Assembly (NCBI GenBank): GCA_020073615.1
Contig: JAIQEX010000008.1
Coordinates: 1-64,000, forward strand
Reading direction: 5' to 3'
Source of the DNA: Terriglobia bacterium
GTDB lineage: Bacteria > Acidobacteriota > Terriglobia > Bryobacterales > Bryobacteraceae
DNA length: 64,000 bases
Notes under the pieces: model-generated
Seen by the model: only the letters and a program-made list of their open reading frames with translations
Database searches by the model: none
Told to the model about the DNA's origin: nothing
Translations under genes and position numbers: made by a program
Shown: piece by piece, positions 30,600 to 39,583 of the stretch
Numbering within the stretch: the first letter of the stretch is position 1
Layout: every line of letters starts with the position of its first letter

Positions 30600-32507
30600 C
30601 TACTTGGGCCGCTGGCGGCGTACGAACTCGGGATCGACCGCGGAGGCCACCGCCAGGGCCCTCCGGGCTTCCTCGGGCTTGCCTTGCTGCTCCAATGCCA
30701 GGCTCAGATTGTAGGAGATCTGCGCCGACAGCGGATTGATCTCCAGGCCCTTCTGAAACGTTTGGATGGCCGCTTCGCCTTGCCCTGCCGTCAACAGCGC
30801 CGCGCCCAGGTTGAGATAAGCCGGGGTGATATCGGGCTCCAGGGCGATGGCCTTGCGGTAAGCGGCAATCTCTTCCGCTGTTCGCGCCAGCGCGCCATAA
30901 GCGATGCCCAGGTTGTACCACGCCGGGGCATCGGCGGGATAGAGGCGCGTGGCGTACTCCAGGATGCTTGCTGCCAGCGCGCCCTCGCCCGCTTCGCCGC
31001 GGCTCACGGCCAGGAAGATCAGCGCGCGCAGGAAGTGCGGATAGATGCGCAGCGCCTCCAGGTTCTTCGCCGCCGCCCCGGCGAGCTTGCCTTGGCCCTT
31101 GAGATTGGCGGCCTCTTCCTGCGCCCGCCCGGCTTGCCACAGGAAGTCCCGCGGCATGCGCCGGAGAATGGTGAAGCTGCCGTTGACTTCCAGCACCGGG
31201 CTGATTTCCCCGGGCGCGAGGCGGGCCGCGGCCGCTGACGATTGCGGGTCCATATCCTTGAGCCACTTCTCGCCCGCGTAGCCGCCGGCGGAGGCGGAAC
31301 CGTCGGTGGAGTACTTTCCGGCGAGATCGAAGAATGGCGCGCCGCCATCGAGCTGCTTGCGAATGTCATCGGCTGTGGCGCGCTCGCCGGTCACGATCAG
31401 CCACAGAAACTCGCGGAGCGGTGGCCGCCGGCTGCGCCACTCGGCCGGCTTGGCCGCGGGCACTGCCACGCCTTGCTCGGGATGCACGCGGATCCAGTGA
31501 TCGGCCATGCGGAACGAGCCCTTGGTCACCTCCGGCATGTGGCAGCCGTTGCACTGGTCTTTCTGATTGACGGGACACAGCGCCGCGCGATTCGGGACTT
31601 GCGCCCCGTGGCACGCCAGGCACGCCTTGACTGCAATCGCGTCCAATGCCGTGGCATCCCGATGGGGGTCGTGACAGTTCAGGCAGGTCAGCCCGTGACC
31701 GCTCTGGACGAAGCATTCGGAATTTTCGAGCGCGGTCACCTGGTTGGAGATCAGCAGATCGTCGGGGAGGGGGTCGGCTACGCGGCTGAAGCCCGAGTGG
31801 CACTGCGCGCAGATTTCCAGGCTGCGGCCGTTCGCGAGTCTGGCGGGGTTCACGATCCCCAAGCCGCCTTTCCCGCCATTAGCGACCGCGGCCAGGTGCG
31901 GCCCGCCCGGTCCATGGCAGGCCTCGCAGCGCACGCCCGATTCGTTCACCTCCTGGTGGGTGTTCAGCCCGTGGCAGGCCAGACATTTCTTCTCGAATCC
32001 GGGGCTGAGCACGCGGCCGAGCGCGGTCTCGTAGGAGGACGGCTTTTCCACGGGGAAGCCGGCGGAGAGCACCAGACGCTTCTCCGTGGCGCTGTACAGG
32101 TACCGCGTTTCGACGAGCGGGGCGCGCGAGAGGGGCACTCCGCCCAACTCCGTGAGGCGCGCCAGGAAGCTGAGGCCGTGACGGCGGCCGCCCACGATGG
32201 TTTCGACCGGCAGGGCGAGCGCATCGTGGCCGGGCATTCCGACCTCGAAGGAGAAGCGATCCAACTGGCGGCTCAAGCGGTACGCGATCTCCGGCGCCGG
32301 ACCTTCGCGAAACTGGGCGGAATAGTCCGCGGGGAGGATCGAGGTAGTTGTGCCGTGCCAGGTGAGGGCCATATTGCTGTGCGCCTGGGAAGCGGCAATC
32401 TCGCGATGACACCTGGCGCAGGCGGCGGAGCCCACATAGGCCGGATCGGCTGCCGGGAGGGCGGATGGCAGCAATGCGATTCCCAGGGTGAAAAGGAAAC
32501 CTCTCAT
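30600..32507 (-). CDS. Seven-heme cytochrome c fused to TPR repeats
   Basis: The 635-residue exported protein has a signal peptide (about 1-20) and seven CxxCH heme sites at residues 30, 175, 194, 233, 275, 296 and 319 (CARCH, CLACH, CEACH, CAQCH, CLNCH, CLACH, CNGCH). A linker leads to about four TPR units from residue 480 (e.g. EEIAAYRKAIALEPD). Spacing resembles cytochrome c554/NrfA-type multihemes. The heme part suggests periplasmic electron transfer; the TPRs suggest docking. Its ATG overlaps the stop of the upstream copper-monooxygenase-like gene (32504-32507), so the two are coupled. Confidence 0.85.
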   Translation of the reverse strand: MRGFLFTLGIALLPSALPAADPAYVGSAACARCHREIAASQAHSNMALTWHGTTTSILPADYSAQFREGPAPEIAYRLSRQLDRFSFEVGMPGHDALALPVETIVGGRRHGLSFLARLTELGGVPLSRAPLVETRYLYSATEKRLVLSAGFPVEKPSSYETALGRVLSPGFEKKCLACHGLNTHQEVNESGVRCEACHGPGGPHLAAVANGGKGGLGIVNPARLANGRSLEICAQCHSGFSRVADPLPDDLLISNQVTALENSECFVQSGHGLTCLNCHDPHRDATALDAIAVKACLACHGAQVPNRAALCPVNQKDQCNGCHMPEVTKGSFRMADHWIRVHPEQGVAVPAAKPAEWRSRRPPLREFLWLIVTGERATADDIRKQLDGGAPFFDLAGKYSTDGSASAGGYAGEKWLKDMDPQSSAAAARLAPGEISPVLEVNGSFTILRRMPRDFLWQAGRAQEEAANLKGQGKLAGAAAKNLEALRIYPHFLRALIFLAVSRGEAGEGALAASILEYATRLYPADAPAWYNLGIAYGALARTAEEIAAYRKAIALEPDITPAYLNLGAALLTAGQGEAAIQTFQKGLEINPLSAQISYNLSLALEQQGKPEEARRALAVASAVDPEFVRRQRPK

Positions 32508-34408
32508 CGCTTTCCAGCCAGAGAATCGACCACCAGCTTGAGGTTCTTGCGCGCCGGCTCGCTGGCGGGGTTGAGTTGCAGGGCGCGCTCCAGGATTTCC
32601 TTGGCTTCGCTGAGCTTGCCCTCGATGGCGAGGGCCACGCCGAGGTTGGTGTAAGCATCGGCGTCATCGGGCTTCAGAGCGGTCAGCTCGCGAAAATCGG
32701 CCGCCGCTTCCTTGATTTTGCCGCTGCCGGCCAGCCGATGCGCTCTGGCCTCCAGGGTTTCGGCCAGCTTCGATCGCGCCCGGTCATCGCCGGGCTGAAG
32801 CCGCAGTACCTCGCGCAAGTGCGGGATGGCCTCGTCTCTCGCGTCGCGCGACAACAGCAGGCCGGCCAGATTGTAGTGGGCATCCGGGTAATCGGGCCTG
32901 GCGCGCAGCGCCGCGCGGTAACACGACTCCGCCTCACCAAGCTGATTTTCGAGCTGGAGCAGTGCGCCCAAGGTGTTCAGCGCGACCTCGTCGCGCGGGC
33001 GTATGCGGACCGCCTCGCGCAATTCCAGGAGGGCGCCCGCCGGGTCGCCCTCGGCCTGGAGAGCGCCGCCGAGGTTGAAATGGGCGGTGAAATCGCCGGG
33101 GTCGCGGAGGACGCGCTTGCGCAGGAGCGCCTCCTGGATGGCGAGACGCCGGTCGCCGGGGCCGCGCGGCAACACCTGCAGCCACAGGTGCCCCATTTCG
33201 TCGGTGGCCCGGTCGCCGGCAAGCACGCGCCGCGGCGGATGATGCGGATTTCTCGGATTGCCCTCCGAATTGTCGTAAAGCCAGCGCATGGAAATAGTGG
33301 TGCCCTGGGGCAGGAATACGGGCGCTTCATAGCGATAGACGCCTTGCCAGTTGAGGTCCCAACGGCTGATATGGATGAGCGGCTTCTGCGATCCGTCGGG
33401 CAGCGTGGCGAATCCGCGAACCTCCTTCCCGAGGTAGTGGGCATGCGGGTAGACGGCAAGCAGATCGACGTCCACGGGGAGGGTGAAATCGTCCGCCACC
33501 GCGAAATCGGCGCTGCCGGGCGGGATGTCGATGGCGCGGTCGTTCTCGAGCTGAACCAGCAGGGGAAGAAGCCGCGGGGGCTGGGCGGTGAAGTAGATGC
33601 CGAGGGAAGGCTGAACAGGTTCCGGTTTGCCGGAGGGCTGAAGGTGCATGTTCAGGACCATGTCGTTGCCCTGTTCGAGCTTCCAGGCCATGCCGTCGGG
33701 CTCGCGGGTGAGCACCGATCCGGGCTTCCAGAACAGGAAATGGCTCTCGGGGTCGCGCAGGCCGGCCTCGATCTTGAGATCCATGCCGGGGAATCCGGGC
33801 TGCCCATCCTGGCCGTCGCGCCATCGCGAGGAGCGGTTGCGGTCCACCAGCAGGTTGGCATGGTGGACCACGCGCGCGTTACCCGGACGGATTTCGAGCG
33901 CGCGGATGTAACGCGTGCCAGCCAGCGGGAAAGCGAACAGGAAGTTGCGATAGACGTCGGAGCCTTCGGCCGGCACGGTATAAGGGCGGGACGCCTTGAG
34001 GACCAGGTCGGGCTCGCCGAGTTGCCAGCCCTCGGTGAATTTGGGAGCCGCGGGCAGGTCCGCCGCGTTGCCTTCGAGCTGTCCCTGCTCGACCCAGTGC
34101 TCGAGCAGGCGGATCTGTTCTTCGCTGAGCCGGCGCTCTCCGGCGAATCCGAAGCCGGGTTCGGGCAGCCAGGGCGGCATGTAGCGGGCCCGCGTGACGG
34201 CGGCGATCTGCCGCCCGCGTTTCTGCACGTCGCGATAGGAAAGCAGGCTGAAGGGCGCCACGGCTCCGGGATGGTGACAGGGAGCGCAATACTCGAAGAC
34301 CAGGGGCGCGATGTGTTTATCGAAGGTGATGGCGGCTTGCGGACCGGCCGGCGGCCGGGCCTGTCCCGAACAAGGCGAGCCCGCCAGGGCGAACCACAGA
34401 GCGCACAT
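32504..34408 (-). CDS. Heme-c / PHM-like copper monooxygenase / TPR fusion protein
   Basis: Counting from the ATG at 34408, the 634-residue protein has a signal peptide, one c-type heme site (CAPCH, 41-45) and a domain with the six copper ligands of peptidylglycine/dopamine monooxygenases in order: HH at 182-183, H255 in NMHLQPSG, H322 and H324 in PHAHYLGKEV, and M374 in TISMRWLYDN. TPR units fill about 410-630. PHM-type enzymes hydroxylate C-H bonds using O2 and an electron donor; the attached heme could be that donor. A longer frame to 34516 would overlap the amidase gene. It is coupled by ATGA to the seven-heme protein. Confidence 0.75.
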   Translation of the reverse strand: MCALWFALAGSPCSGQARPPAGPQAAITFDKHIAPLVFEYCAPCHHPGAVAPFSLLSYRDVQKRGRQIAAVTRARYMPPWLPEPGFGFAGERRLSEEQIRLLEHWVEQGQLEGNAADLPAAPKFTEGWQLGEPDLVLKASRPYTVPAEGSDVYRNFLFAFPLAGTRYIRALEIRPGNARVVHHANLLVDRNRSSRWRDGQDGQPGFPGMDLKIEAGLRDPESHFLFWKPGSVLTREPDGMAWKLEQGNDMVLNMHLQPSGKPEPVQPSLGIYFTAQPPRLLPLLVQLENDRAIDIPPGSADFAVADDFTLPVDVDLLAVYPHAHYLGKEVRGFATLPDGSQKPLIHISRWDLNWQGVYRYEAPVFLPQGTTISMRWLYDNSEGNPRNPHHPPRRVLAGDRATDEMGHLWLQVLPRGPGDRRLAIQEALLRKRVLRDPGDFTAHFNLGGALQAEGDPAGALLELREAVRIRPRDEVALNTLGALLQLENQLGEAESCYRAALRARPDYPDAHYNLAGLLLSRDARDEAIPHLREVLRLQPGDDRARSKLAETLEARAHRLAGSGKIKEAAADFRELTALKPDDADAYTNLGVALAIEGKLSEAKEILERALQLNPASEPARKNLKLVVDSLAGKR

Positions 34409-34481
34409 CGCGGCCAATCGCGACACGGGAATATATGAAGGGTACCGCAGAAAGTGGGAGGCGGGCGGAGCCGCGCCCCAC

Positions 34482-36278
34482 TCAGAAACCGGGCGGCCGC
34501 GCGGCGGCCACGGCAAAGGCGCGTTCGAGTGCGATGCCGGCGCGCGCCAGCGTGCCCTCGTCGAAGAGCCTTCCGATGAGGGTGACGCCGTGCGGCACGC
34601 GGCGCGGCGGCGAGAACTTGGGGAGCGGATGCGCCGGGTCGGGCGCCCAGTCGCTGCGCGCCTCGGACACTTCCACGAAGCCCGCGCGCAGGGTGAGCGA
34701 GGGATGCCCCGTGAAATTGGAGATGGTCAGCATTTCGTCGCGGAGGGAGGGCACCAGCAGCAGATCCACCTGGGAGAAGACGCGGGCCATCTCCAGGGCC
34801 ACCTTGCGCCGGAAGCGGTCGGCCTGCACGAAGTCCGCGGCGGAAAGGAAGCGGGCCTGGCGGAACAGGTTGGGCCAGGCGTCGGGCACCTGCATCCGGA
34901 GCTGGTTCAAGCCGCCGCTGAGGGTGAGTTCCTCGAACGCGGCCGCCCCTTCGGCGAAAAGGATCAGATTGAGCGAGGCATAGGGCCAGTCGGGAATCGC
35001 CACCTCCACGGGGGCCATGCCCACCTTGCGCAGGGCGTCAAGCGCGGCGCGGTCCACATCGGTGGCGGGGCTCTCCTTCATCCAGGCGGGGAAGTAGCCC
35101 ACGCGGAGACCGGCCGCGGGCGCGCCGGCATCGAAGTCCAGGCGGCTGGGTACGCTGGACACATCGCCCGAATCGGGCCCGGAGATGGCCTGCAGCACCA
35201 GCATGGCGTCCTCGACGCCGCGGGTCATGGGGCCGAGCTTGTCGAGCGACCAGCACAGCGTCATGGCGCCGGTGCGCGGCACGCGGCCGTAAGTGGGCCG
35301 CAACCCGGTGAGGCCGCAGCGCATGGAGGGGCTGACAATGCTGCCGCCGGTTTCGCTGCCGATGGCGAAAGCCACCAGTCCCGCGGCGGTGGCGGCGCCC
35401 GGGCCGGCGCTCGAGCCCGAGGATCCTTCCTCGAGCAGCCAGGGGTTCATGGTCTGGCCGCCGAACCAGATATCGTTGAGCGCGAGGGCGCCCAGGCTCA
35501 GCTTGGCCACCAGCACGGCGCCCGCGCCGGCGAGGCGCTTCACCACGGCGGCGTCTTCGGCGGGCACGCGGTTGCGGAAAGGCTCCGCACCGTAGGTGGT
35601 GGCGATGCCGGCGGTGTCGACCAGGTCCTTGGCGCCCCAGGGAATGCCGTGCAGCGGCCCGCGGTAGTGGCCCGCGGCGATTTCGCCGTCGGCCTGTTTC
35701 GCCTGTGCCAGCGCCAGGTCTCGCGTGAGCGTGATCACGCAGCGCAGCTTGGGATTGAAGCGCTCGAGGCGCTCCAGGTACAGGCTGGTGAGCCGGGTGG
35801 AGGTGAGCTTGCGCTCCTCGATCCAGCGCGCTAACTGGGTGAGCGGCGCGAAGGCCAAATCCTCATCGTTCGCGGGCAGCGGCACGGCGGCGGACTTGCT
35901 GCGGACGAACCGGTCGCGCTCGGGGCCCGCTGACTGGCCTGGGAGTACGGCGTCCCAGCGCGACCACGGCGCGACCTGGGGCTCCAACGCCACCTTGTGC
36001 GGGCCGGTGCGCCGTTCGTAGAGCGGCGCCATGGAATTGCTCCAGTTGCCGGCCGCCGCGGCCCGCTCGGAGGCGCTCAAATCGAACTGCACCAGCTTCT
36101 CCGCTTCGGCGAACGTGGACGGCGACACCTTCGGCCCCACGGACGGCGCGGTGCCAAACGCCGATGGCGCTCCGGGCGGCAATGCGGCGGGCTTCTCGGC
36201 CGCGTTGCGGCACGCGGCCGCCACGCCCGCCAGGGCCAGAGGCGCTTGCTTCAGGAACTGTCTGCGCGATTTCGACAT
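34482..36278 (-). CDS. Tat-exported amidase-signature hydrolase
   Basis: The 598-residue protein has a twin-arginine signal (SRRQFLKQAPLALAGVAAAC, whose cysteine could also be lipidated). The amidase-signature core starts near residue 165 and shows the Ser-cisSer-Lys triad: WGAKDLVD lysine, GSSGSSAGPGAATAAG serine region and GSETGGSI. It hydrolyses amide bonds; the substrate is not readable, and Asp-tRNA amidotransferase activity is unlikely because the protein is exported and no GatB/C is nearby. A C-terminal extension reaches AAARPPGF. The neighbour upstream of it is a small membrane protein. Confidence 0.85.
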   Translation of the reverse strand: MSKSRRQFLKQAPLALAGVAAACRNAAEKPAALPPGAPSAFGTAPSVGPKVSPSTFAEAEKLVQFDLSASERAAAAGNWSNSMAPLYERRTGPHKVALEPQVAPWSRWDAVLPGQSAGPERDRFVRSKSAAVPLPANDEDLAFAPLTQLARWIEERKLTSTRLTSLYLERLERFNPKLRCVITLTRDLALAQAKQADGEIAAGHYRGPLHGIPWGAKDLVDTAGIATTYGAEPFRNRVPAEDAAVVKRLAGAGAVLVAKLSLGALALNDIWFGGQTMNPWLLEEGSSGSSAGPGAATAAGLVAFAIGSETGGSIVSPSMRCGLTGLRPTYGRVPRTGAMTLCWSLDKLGPMTRGVEDAMLVLQAISGPDSGDVSSVPSRLDFDAGAPAAGLRVGYFPAWMKESPATDVDRAALDALRKVGMAPVEVAIPDWPYASLNLILFAEGAAAFEELTLSGGLNQLRMQVPDAWPNLFRQARFLSAADFVQADRFRRKVALEMARVFSQVDLLLVPSLRDEMLTISNFTGHPSLTLRAGFVEVSEARSDWAPDPAHPLPKFSPPRRVPHGVTLIGRLFDEGTLARAGIALERAFAVAAARPPGF

Positions 36279-36398
36279 GGCTGCTCCGAATCACATTGTA
36301 GCGGGCGCGGCGCTGCGTGAACATGCGAGTCCGCGCGACCGAGCGGCACCGTGAAAACGCGGCTCGAAACTACTCGCCCGCGCACGGCTCTGTTTGTG

Positions 36399-36815
36399 CT
36401 ACGGAAGCGGTTTGGGCCGCAGGAAGACGAGCGCGGCTACAAAAGCCAGGCAAACGGACAGAAGCACAATGTCGCCAGGATTGGTAAAGATCGTTGACCG
36501 GAGGCCGCGCGCCAATTCGACCGCATCGCGCACTGTGGCGTAGAGGTAGATCGTTGAATCGGTGGCGCAAATCGCCAAGACGAGGAGCCAACCAATGAGA
36601 GTGGGATCGATGGCCTGAAGCAAGAATATTGAAGCGAGCACGGCGTATGGGGAGAAGGATCCGTACTCAATCGCAAGGAGCGCGAGGACGGCGAAAAGGA
36701 GACCCGCCACTACGAAGAGAAAGCGCGCCGGTTGCTGCCGGCGCTCGAACACAACGCGTGAGACTTGGATCAGCACTGACACGAAGTAGAGTAAGGTCGG
36801 TTTCGCTCCCATCAT
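36399..36815 (-). CDS. Small four-helix membrane protein, function unknown
   Basis: The 138-residue protein has four predicted membrane segments (about 8-24, 32-55, 58-93 as one or two, and 113-131) and positively charged loops such as ERRQQPARF. I do not recognise a family. It lies in a short, more AT-rich gap between the amidase and the SDR gene and is not obviously in an operon with either. The C-terminus RPKPLP is probably cytoplasmic. Confidence 0.5.
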   Translation of the reverse strand: MMGAKPTLLYFVSVLIQVSRVVFERRQQPARFLFVVAGLLFAVLALLAIEYGSFSPYAVLASIFLLQAIDPTLIGWLLVLAICATDSTIYLYATVRDAVELARGLRSTIFTNPGDIVLLSVCLAFVAALVFLRPKPLP

Positions 36816-36899
36816 AGCCGCTATGCCCTGCCCGATTCCTTTCTCGGAAGCACTCGGCAGCCGGGTACTTCCGAGTAAAATGCAGAGCTCGCCGCCCGG

Positions 36900-37679
36900 T
36901 CACGAGCCCACCGGATACGGCCAGATCGGGTGCGTGAACAGGCCGCCGTCCACCCACAGGGTCTGTCCGGTTATGAAGGCGGCGTCTGCGCCCGCGAAGA
37001 ATGCCACGGCGCGCGCCACGTCGAGCGGCTCGCCCACGCGCCCGAGCGGCGTCAGGGCGGCCCAGGTGCCGGCGTAATCGCCGGTCTCCCGCCTGGTGCG
37101 CTCGATTTCGATGGCGCCCGGGGCCACGCAATTGACGGTGATGCCGTGTTTGCCCAGTTCCATGGCCGCGACCTTGGTGAGCATTTCGATTCCGCCCTTG
37201 CTGGCGGTGTAGGCAACCAGGTTGGGGAAGGGCGCCTTGTTGCAGCCCGAGCCGATGTTGACGATGCGGCCGCCGCCCGATTGTTTCATGCGGCGCGCGG
37301 CGCGCTGCGTGCACAGGAAACAGCCCTTCAGATTGGTGGCGATGACGCGGTCCCATTCGGATTCTTCCAGTTCCAGAAGCGGTTTCCAGACCTGCGTTCC
37401 GGCGTTGTTGACCAGGATGTCCAGCCGAGGAAAGCGCTCGCCGAGTTCGCCGAACATGCGATCGACGGCGGCGGAGCCGCCCACATCGGCCGCGACCGCG
37501 AAGGACTTGCGGCCGAGGGCGGAGATGGCGGCCGCGGTGGCTTCCGCGCCGGCGCGATCGGAGCGATAGTTCACCGCCACGTCCGCGCCCGCGCGCGCCA
37601 GTTCGAGCGCGATGCCCTGGCCGATCCCTTTGCTGGCCCCGGTGACCAGGGCGGTTTTCGATTCGAGCGGAAGAGCCAT
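36900..37679 (-). CDS. Short-chain dehydrogenase/reductase, FabG-like
   Basis: The 259-residue cytoplasmic oxidoreductase has the Rossmann motif TGASKGIGQGIA near residue 13, NNAG at about 90, and the catalytic Ser-Tyr-Lys in NIGSG and VAYTASKGG. The motif NYRSDRAGAEA after strand beta-2 favours NADP(H). The family reduces 3-oxoacyl chains, sugars or many other carbonyls; no specific substrate can be named. Its start is only 18 bases from the divergent rluD-like gene, so the two share a tiny promoter region. Confidence 0.85.
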   Translation of the reverse strand: MALPLESKTALVTGASKGIGQGIALELARAGADVAVNYRSDRAGAEATAAAISALGRKSFAVAADVGGSAAVDRMFGELGERFPRLDILVNNAGTQVWKPLLELEESEWDRVIATNLKGCFLCTQRAARRMKQSGGGRIVNIGSGCNKAPFPNLVAYTASKGGIEMLTKVAAMELGKHGITVNCVAPGAIEIERTRRETGDYAGTWAALTPLGRVGEPLDVARAVAFFAGADAAFITGQTLWVDGGLFTHPIWPYPVGS

Positions 37680-37684
37680 TTTCG

Positions 37685-37690
37685 TAGAAT
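37685..37690 (+). promoter_or_regulatory. -10 box for the rluD-like gene, probably leaderless
   Basis: TAGAAT ends seven bases before the GTG at 37698 and overlaps the divergent SDR start region. A transcript from it would start at about the first codon, with no room for a Shine-Dalgarno sequence. Confidence 0.45.
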
Positions 37691-37697
37691 ACAGGTT

Positions 37698-38615
37698 GTG
37701 CATCTGCAAGCGGAAGCGAGCGACGCGGGCAAACGCCTGGACCACGTGCTGCACGAGCGGCTGCCCGCGTTCAGCCGCTCGCGCATCCAGCAGTGGATCC
37801 GCAACGGGCGCGTGCTGGTCGACGCCGTCCCCCGGCGGGCATCGCACCTGATGCGCGCCGGCGAAGCCATCGAGGTGGAGCCCGCGGCAGCGCCGCCGCT
37901 CCACGCCGCTCCGGAAGCGATTCCCCTCCAGGTGTTGTACGAGGACGAAGATGTGGTGGCCATCGATAAACCGGCGGGCATGGTGGTCCACGCGGGCGCC
38001 GGGGTGCATTCCGGCACGCTGGTCAACGCGCTGCTGCACCGCTTCGCCACGCTTTCGGGCGTAGGCGGCGCGCTGCGGCCGGGCATCGTGCACCGGCTCG
38101 ACCGCTTCACCAGCGGCGTGCTGCTGGTGGCCAAGAACGACGCCGCGCACCAGCGGCTGGCCGAACAGTTCTCCGGCCGGCAGGTGGAAAAGACCTACCT
38201 GGCGCTCGTGCACGGGCGGGTGAAGGCGGAGAGCGGGCGCATCGAGCGGCCCATCGCGCGCGACCCGGTGCGGCGCACGCGCATGACGGCGCGTCTGGGG
38301 GCGGGGCGCGCCGCCTGGAGCGAATACCGCGTGCTGCGGCGGTTCGAGCGCTTCACCCTTTTGGAGGTCCACATCGGCACCGGCCGCACGCACCAGATCC
38401 GGGTGCACCTGGCGAGCATCGGCCATCCCGTCGCCGGCGACACGGTCTACGGAGCGCCGGCGAAAATCGAGGGCCAGCCTCCGCTGGGCCGCTTTTTTCT
38501 GCACGCGCAACGGATCTGTTTCCGGCAGCCCACGAGCGGCGAGCGGGTTGCGGTGGTGTCCCCGCTGCCGCGCCCGATGGAGCTGTGGATGGAAGCGCTC
38601 GGCTCCACGGTATAA
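37698..38615 (+). CDS. rluD: RluA/RluD-family 23S rRNA pseudouridine synthase
   Basis: It isomerises uridines in large-subunit rRNA. An S4 RNA-binding domain occupies about residues 10-60 (AGKRLDHVLHERLPAFSRSR), and the catalytic domain carries HRLDRFTSG with the nucleophilic aspartate near residue 138, plus TGRTHQIRVHLASIGHPV. The length of 305 residues fits RluD. GTG at 37698 is chosen because a longer open frame runs into the opposing SDR gene. Its stop overlaps a -10 box for the VWFA gene downstream. RluD is the most likely member, but RluA-group specificity is inferred. Confidence 0.88.
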   Translation: MHLQAEASDAGKRLDHVLHERLPAFSRSRIQQWIRNGRVLVDAVPRRASHLMRAGEAIEVEPAAAPPLHAAPEAIPLQVLYEDEDVVAIDKPAGMVVHAGAGVHSGTLVNALLHRFATLSGVGGALRPGIVHRLDRFTSGVLLVAKNDAAHQRLAEQFSGRQVEKTYLALVHGRVKAESGRIERPIARDPVRRTRMTARLGAGRAAWSEYRVLRRFERFTLLEVHIGTGRTHQIRVHLASIGHPVAGDTVYGAPAKIEGQPPLGRFFLHAQRICFRQPTSGERVAVVSPLPRPMELWMEALGSTV

Positions 38616-38616
38616 T
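38611..38616 (+). promoter_or_regulatory. Consensus -10 box for the VWFA gene, probably leaderless
   Basis: TATAAT overlaps the rluD stop codon and ends nine bases before the ATG at 38626. The predicted transcript start is about three bases before the ATG. Confidence 0.5.
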
Positions 38617-38625
38617 CAAGTACAT

Positions 38626-39573
38626 ATGAAATTCCGGCTTCTGGTGCTGGCGACCGGTGTGTTGGGTATCGCCTGGTGGGCCGCCGGGCAGGCCGCGACT
38701 TCACAAAAACCCGATCCGGCCGCGCAGAACGACGAGCCCACGCGCTTCTCGCTCGACGTGACCCGCGTCAACATGCTCTTCACGGTCATGGATAAGAAGG
38801 GCCGCTTCGTCACCGACCTGCGCAAGGACGATTTCGAAATCATCGAAGGCAAGAAACCGCAGGTGATTCAGGAATTCACCGCCGAATCCGATCTGCCCCT
38901 GCGCCTGGGCATCCTCATCGACACCAGCAACAGCATTCGCGACCGGTTCCGCTTCGAGCAGGAAGCGGCCGCCGAGTTCCTCAAGAGCGTCATGCACGCG
39001 AACGTCGACAAAGGCCTGGTGGTGAGCTTCGACACCAGGGCCGAACTGGTGTCCGACCTGATCGACGACCCCTACAAGCTGGAAGCGGCCATCCAGAACC
39101 TGCGTCCCGGCGGCGGCACCTCGCTCTACGATGCCCTGTTCTTCGCCTGCCGCGACAAGCTGGCACAGGAGCAGCCCAGGCACAAGTTCCGCCGCGCCAT
39201 CGTGATCGTCAGCGACGGCGACGACAACCAGAGCCAGTACACCCGCGACCAGGCGCTGGAGATGGCCCAGAAGGCCGACGTGGTGATCTACGCTATCTCG
39301 ACGAACATCACGCGCGTCGATACGGAAGGCGACAAGGTCCTGAAGTATTTCACGCGGGAGACCGGCGGGCGCGCCTTTTTTCCCTTCAAGGTGGAGGACC
39401 TCGAGCAGTCGTTTGAAAACATCGCCAACGAGCTGCGTCACCAATACATCATCCTGTACCGTCCGGAGCCGCTCAAAACCGACGGGCTGTTCCATCCCGT
39501 GGAGTTGCGCGTGAAGGCCCGCAAAGACCTGATCGTGCGTGCCCGGCAAGGGTACTACGCGCCGAAGATGTGA
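38626..39573 (+). CDS. Exported VWFA-domain protein (acidobacterial TIGR03436-like)
   Basis: The 315-residue protein has a signal peptide (about 1-22) and then FSLDVTRVNMLFTVMDKKGR...DDFEIIEGKK, the N-terminal segment typical of acidobacterial VWFA-related proteins. The VWA fold has a MIDAS-type set: DTSNS near residue 100, a conserved Thr in GGGTSLYD, and SDGDDNQSQ. It ends with YIILYRPEP and VRARQGYYAP, the usual tail of the family. It probably binds a partner protein through a metal in the periplasm. The function is unknown; the family is numerous in these genomes. Confidence 0.85.
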   Translation: MKFRLLVLATGVLGIAWWAAGQAATSQKPDPAAQNDEPTRFSLDVTRVNMLFTVMDKKGRFVTDLRKDDFEIIEGKKPQVIQEFTAESDLPLRLGILIDTSNSIRDRFRFEQEAAAEFLKSVMHANVDKGLVVSFDTRAELVSDLIDDPYKLEAAIQNLRPGGGTSLYDALFFACRDKLAQEQPRHKFRRAIVIVSDGDDNQSQYTRDQALEMAQKADVVIYAISTNITRVDTEGDKVLKYFTRETGGRAFFPFKVEDLEQSFENIANELRHQYIILYRPEPLKTDGLFHPVELRVKARKDLIVRARQGYYAPKM

Positions 39574-39583
39574 CCGCGGGGCG

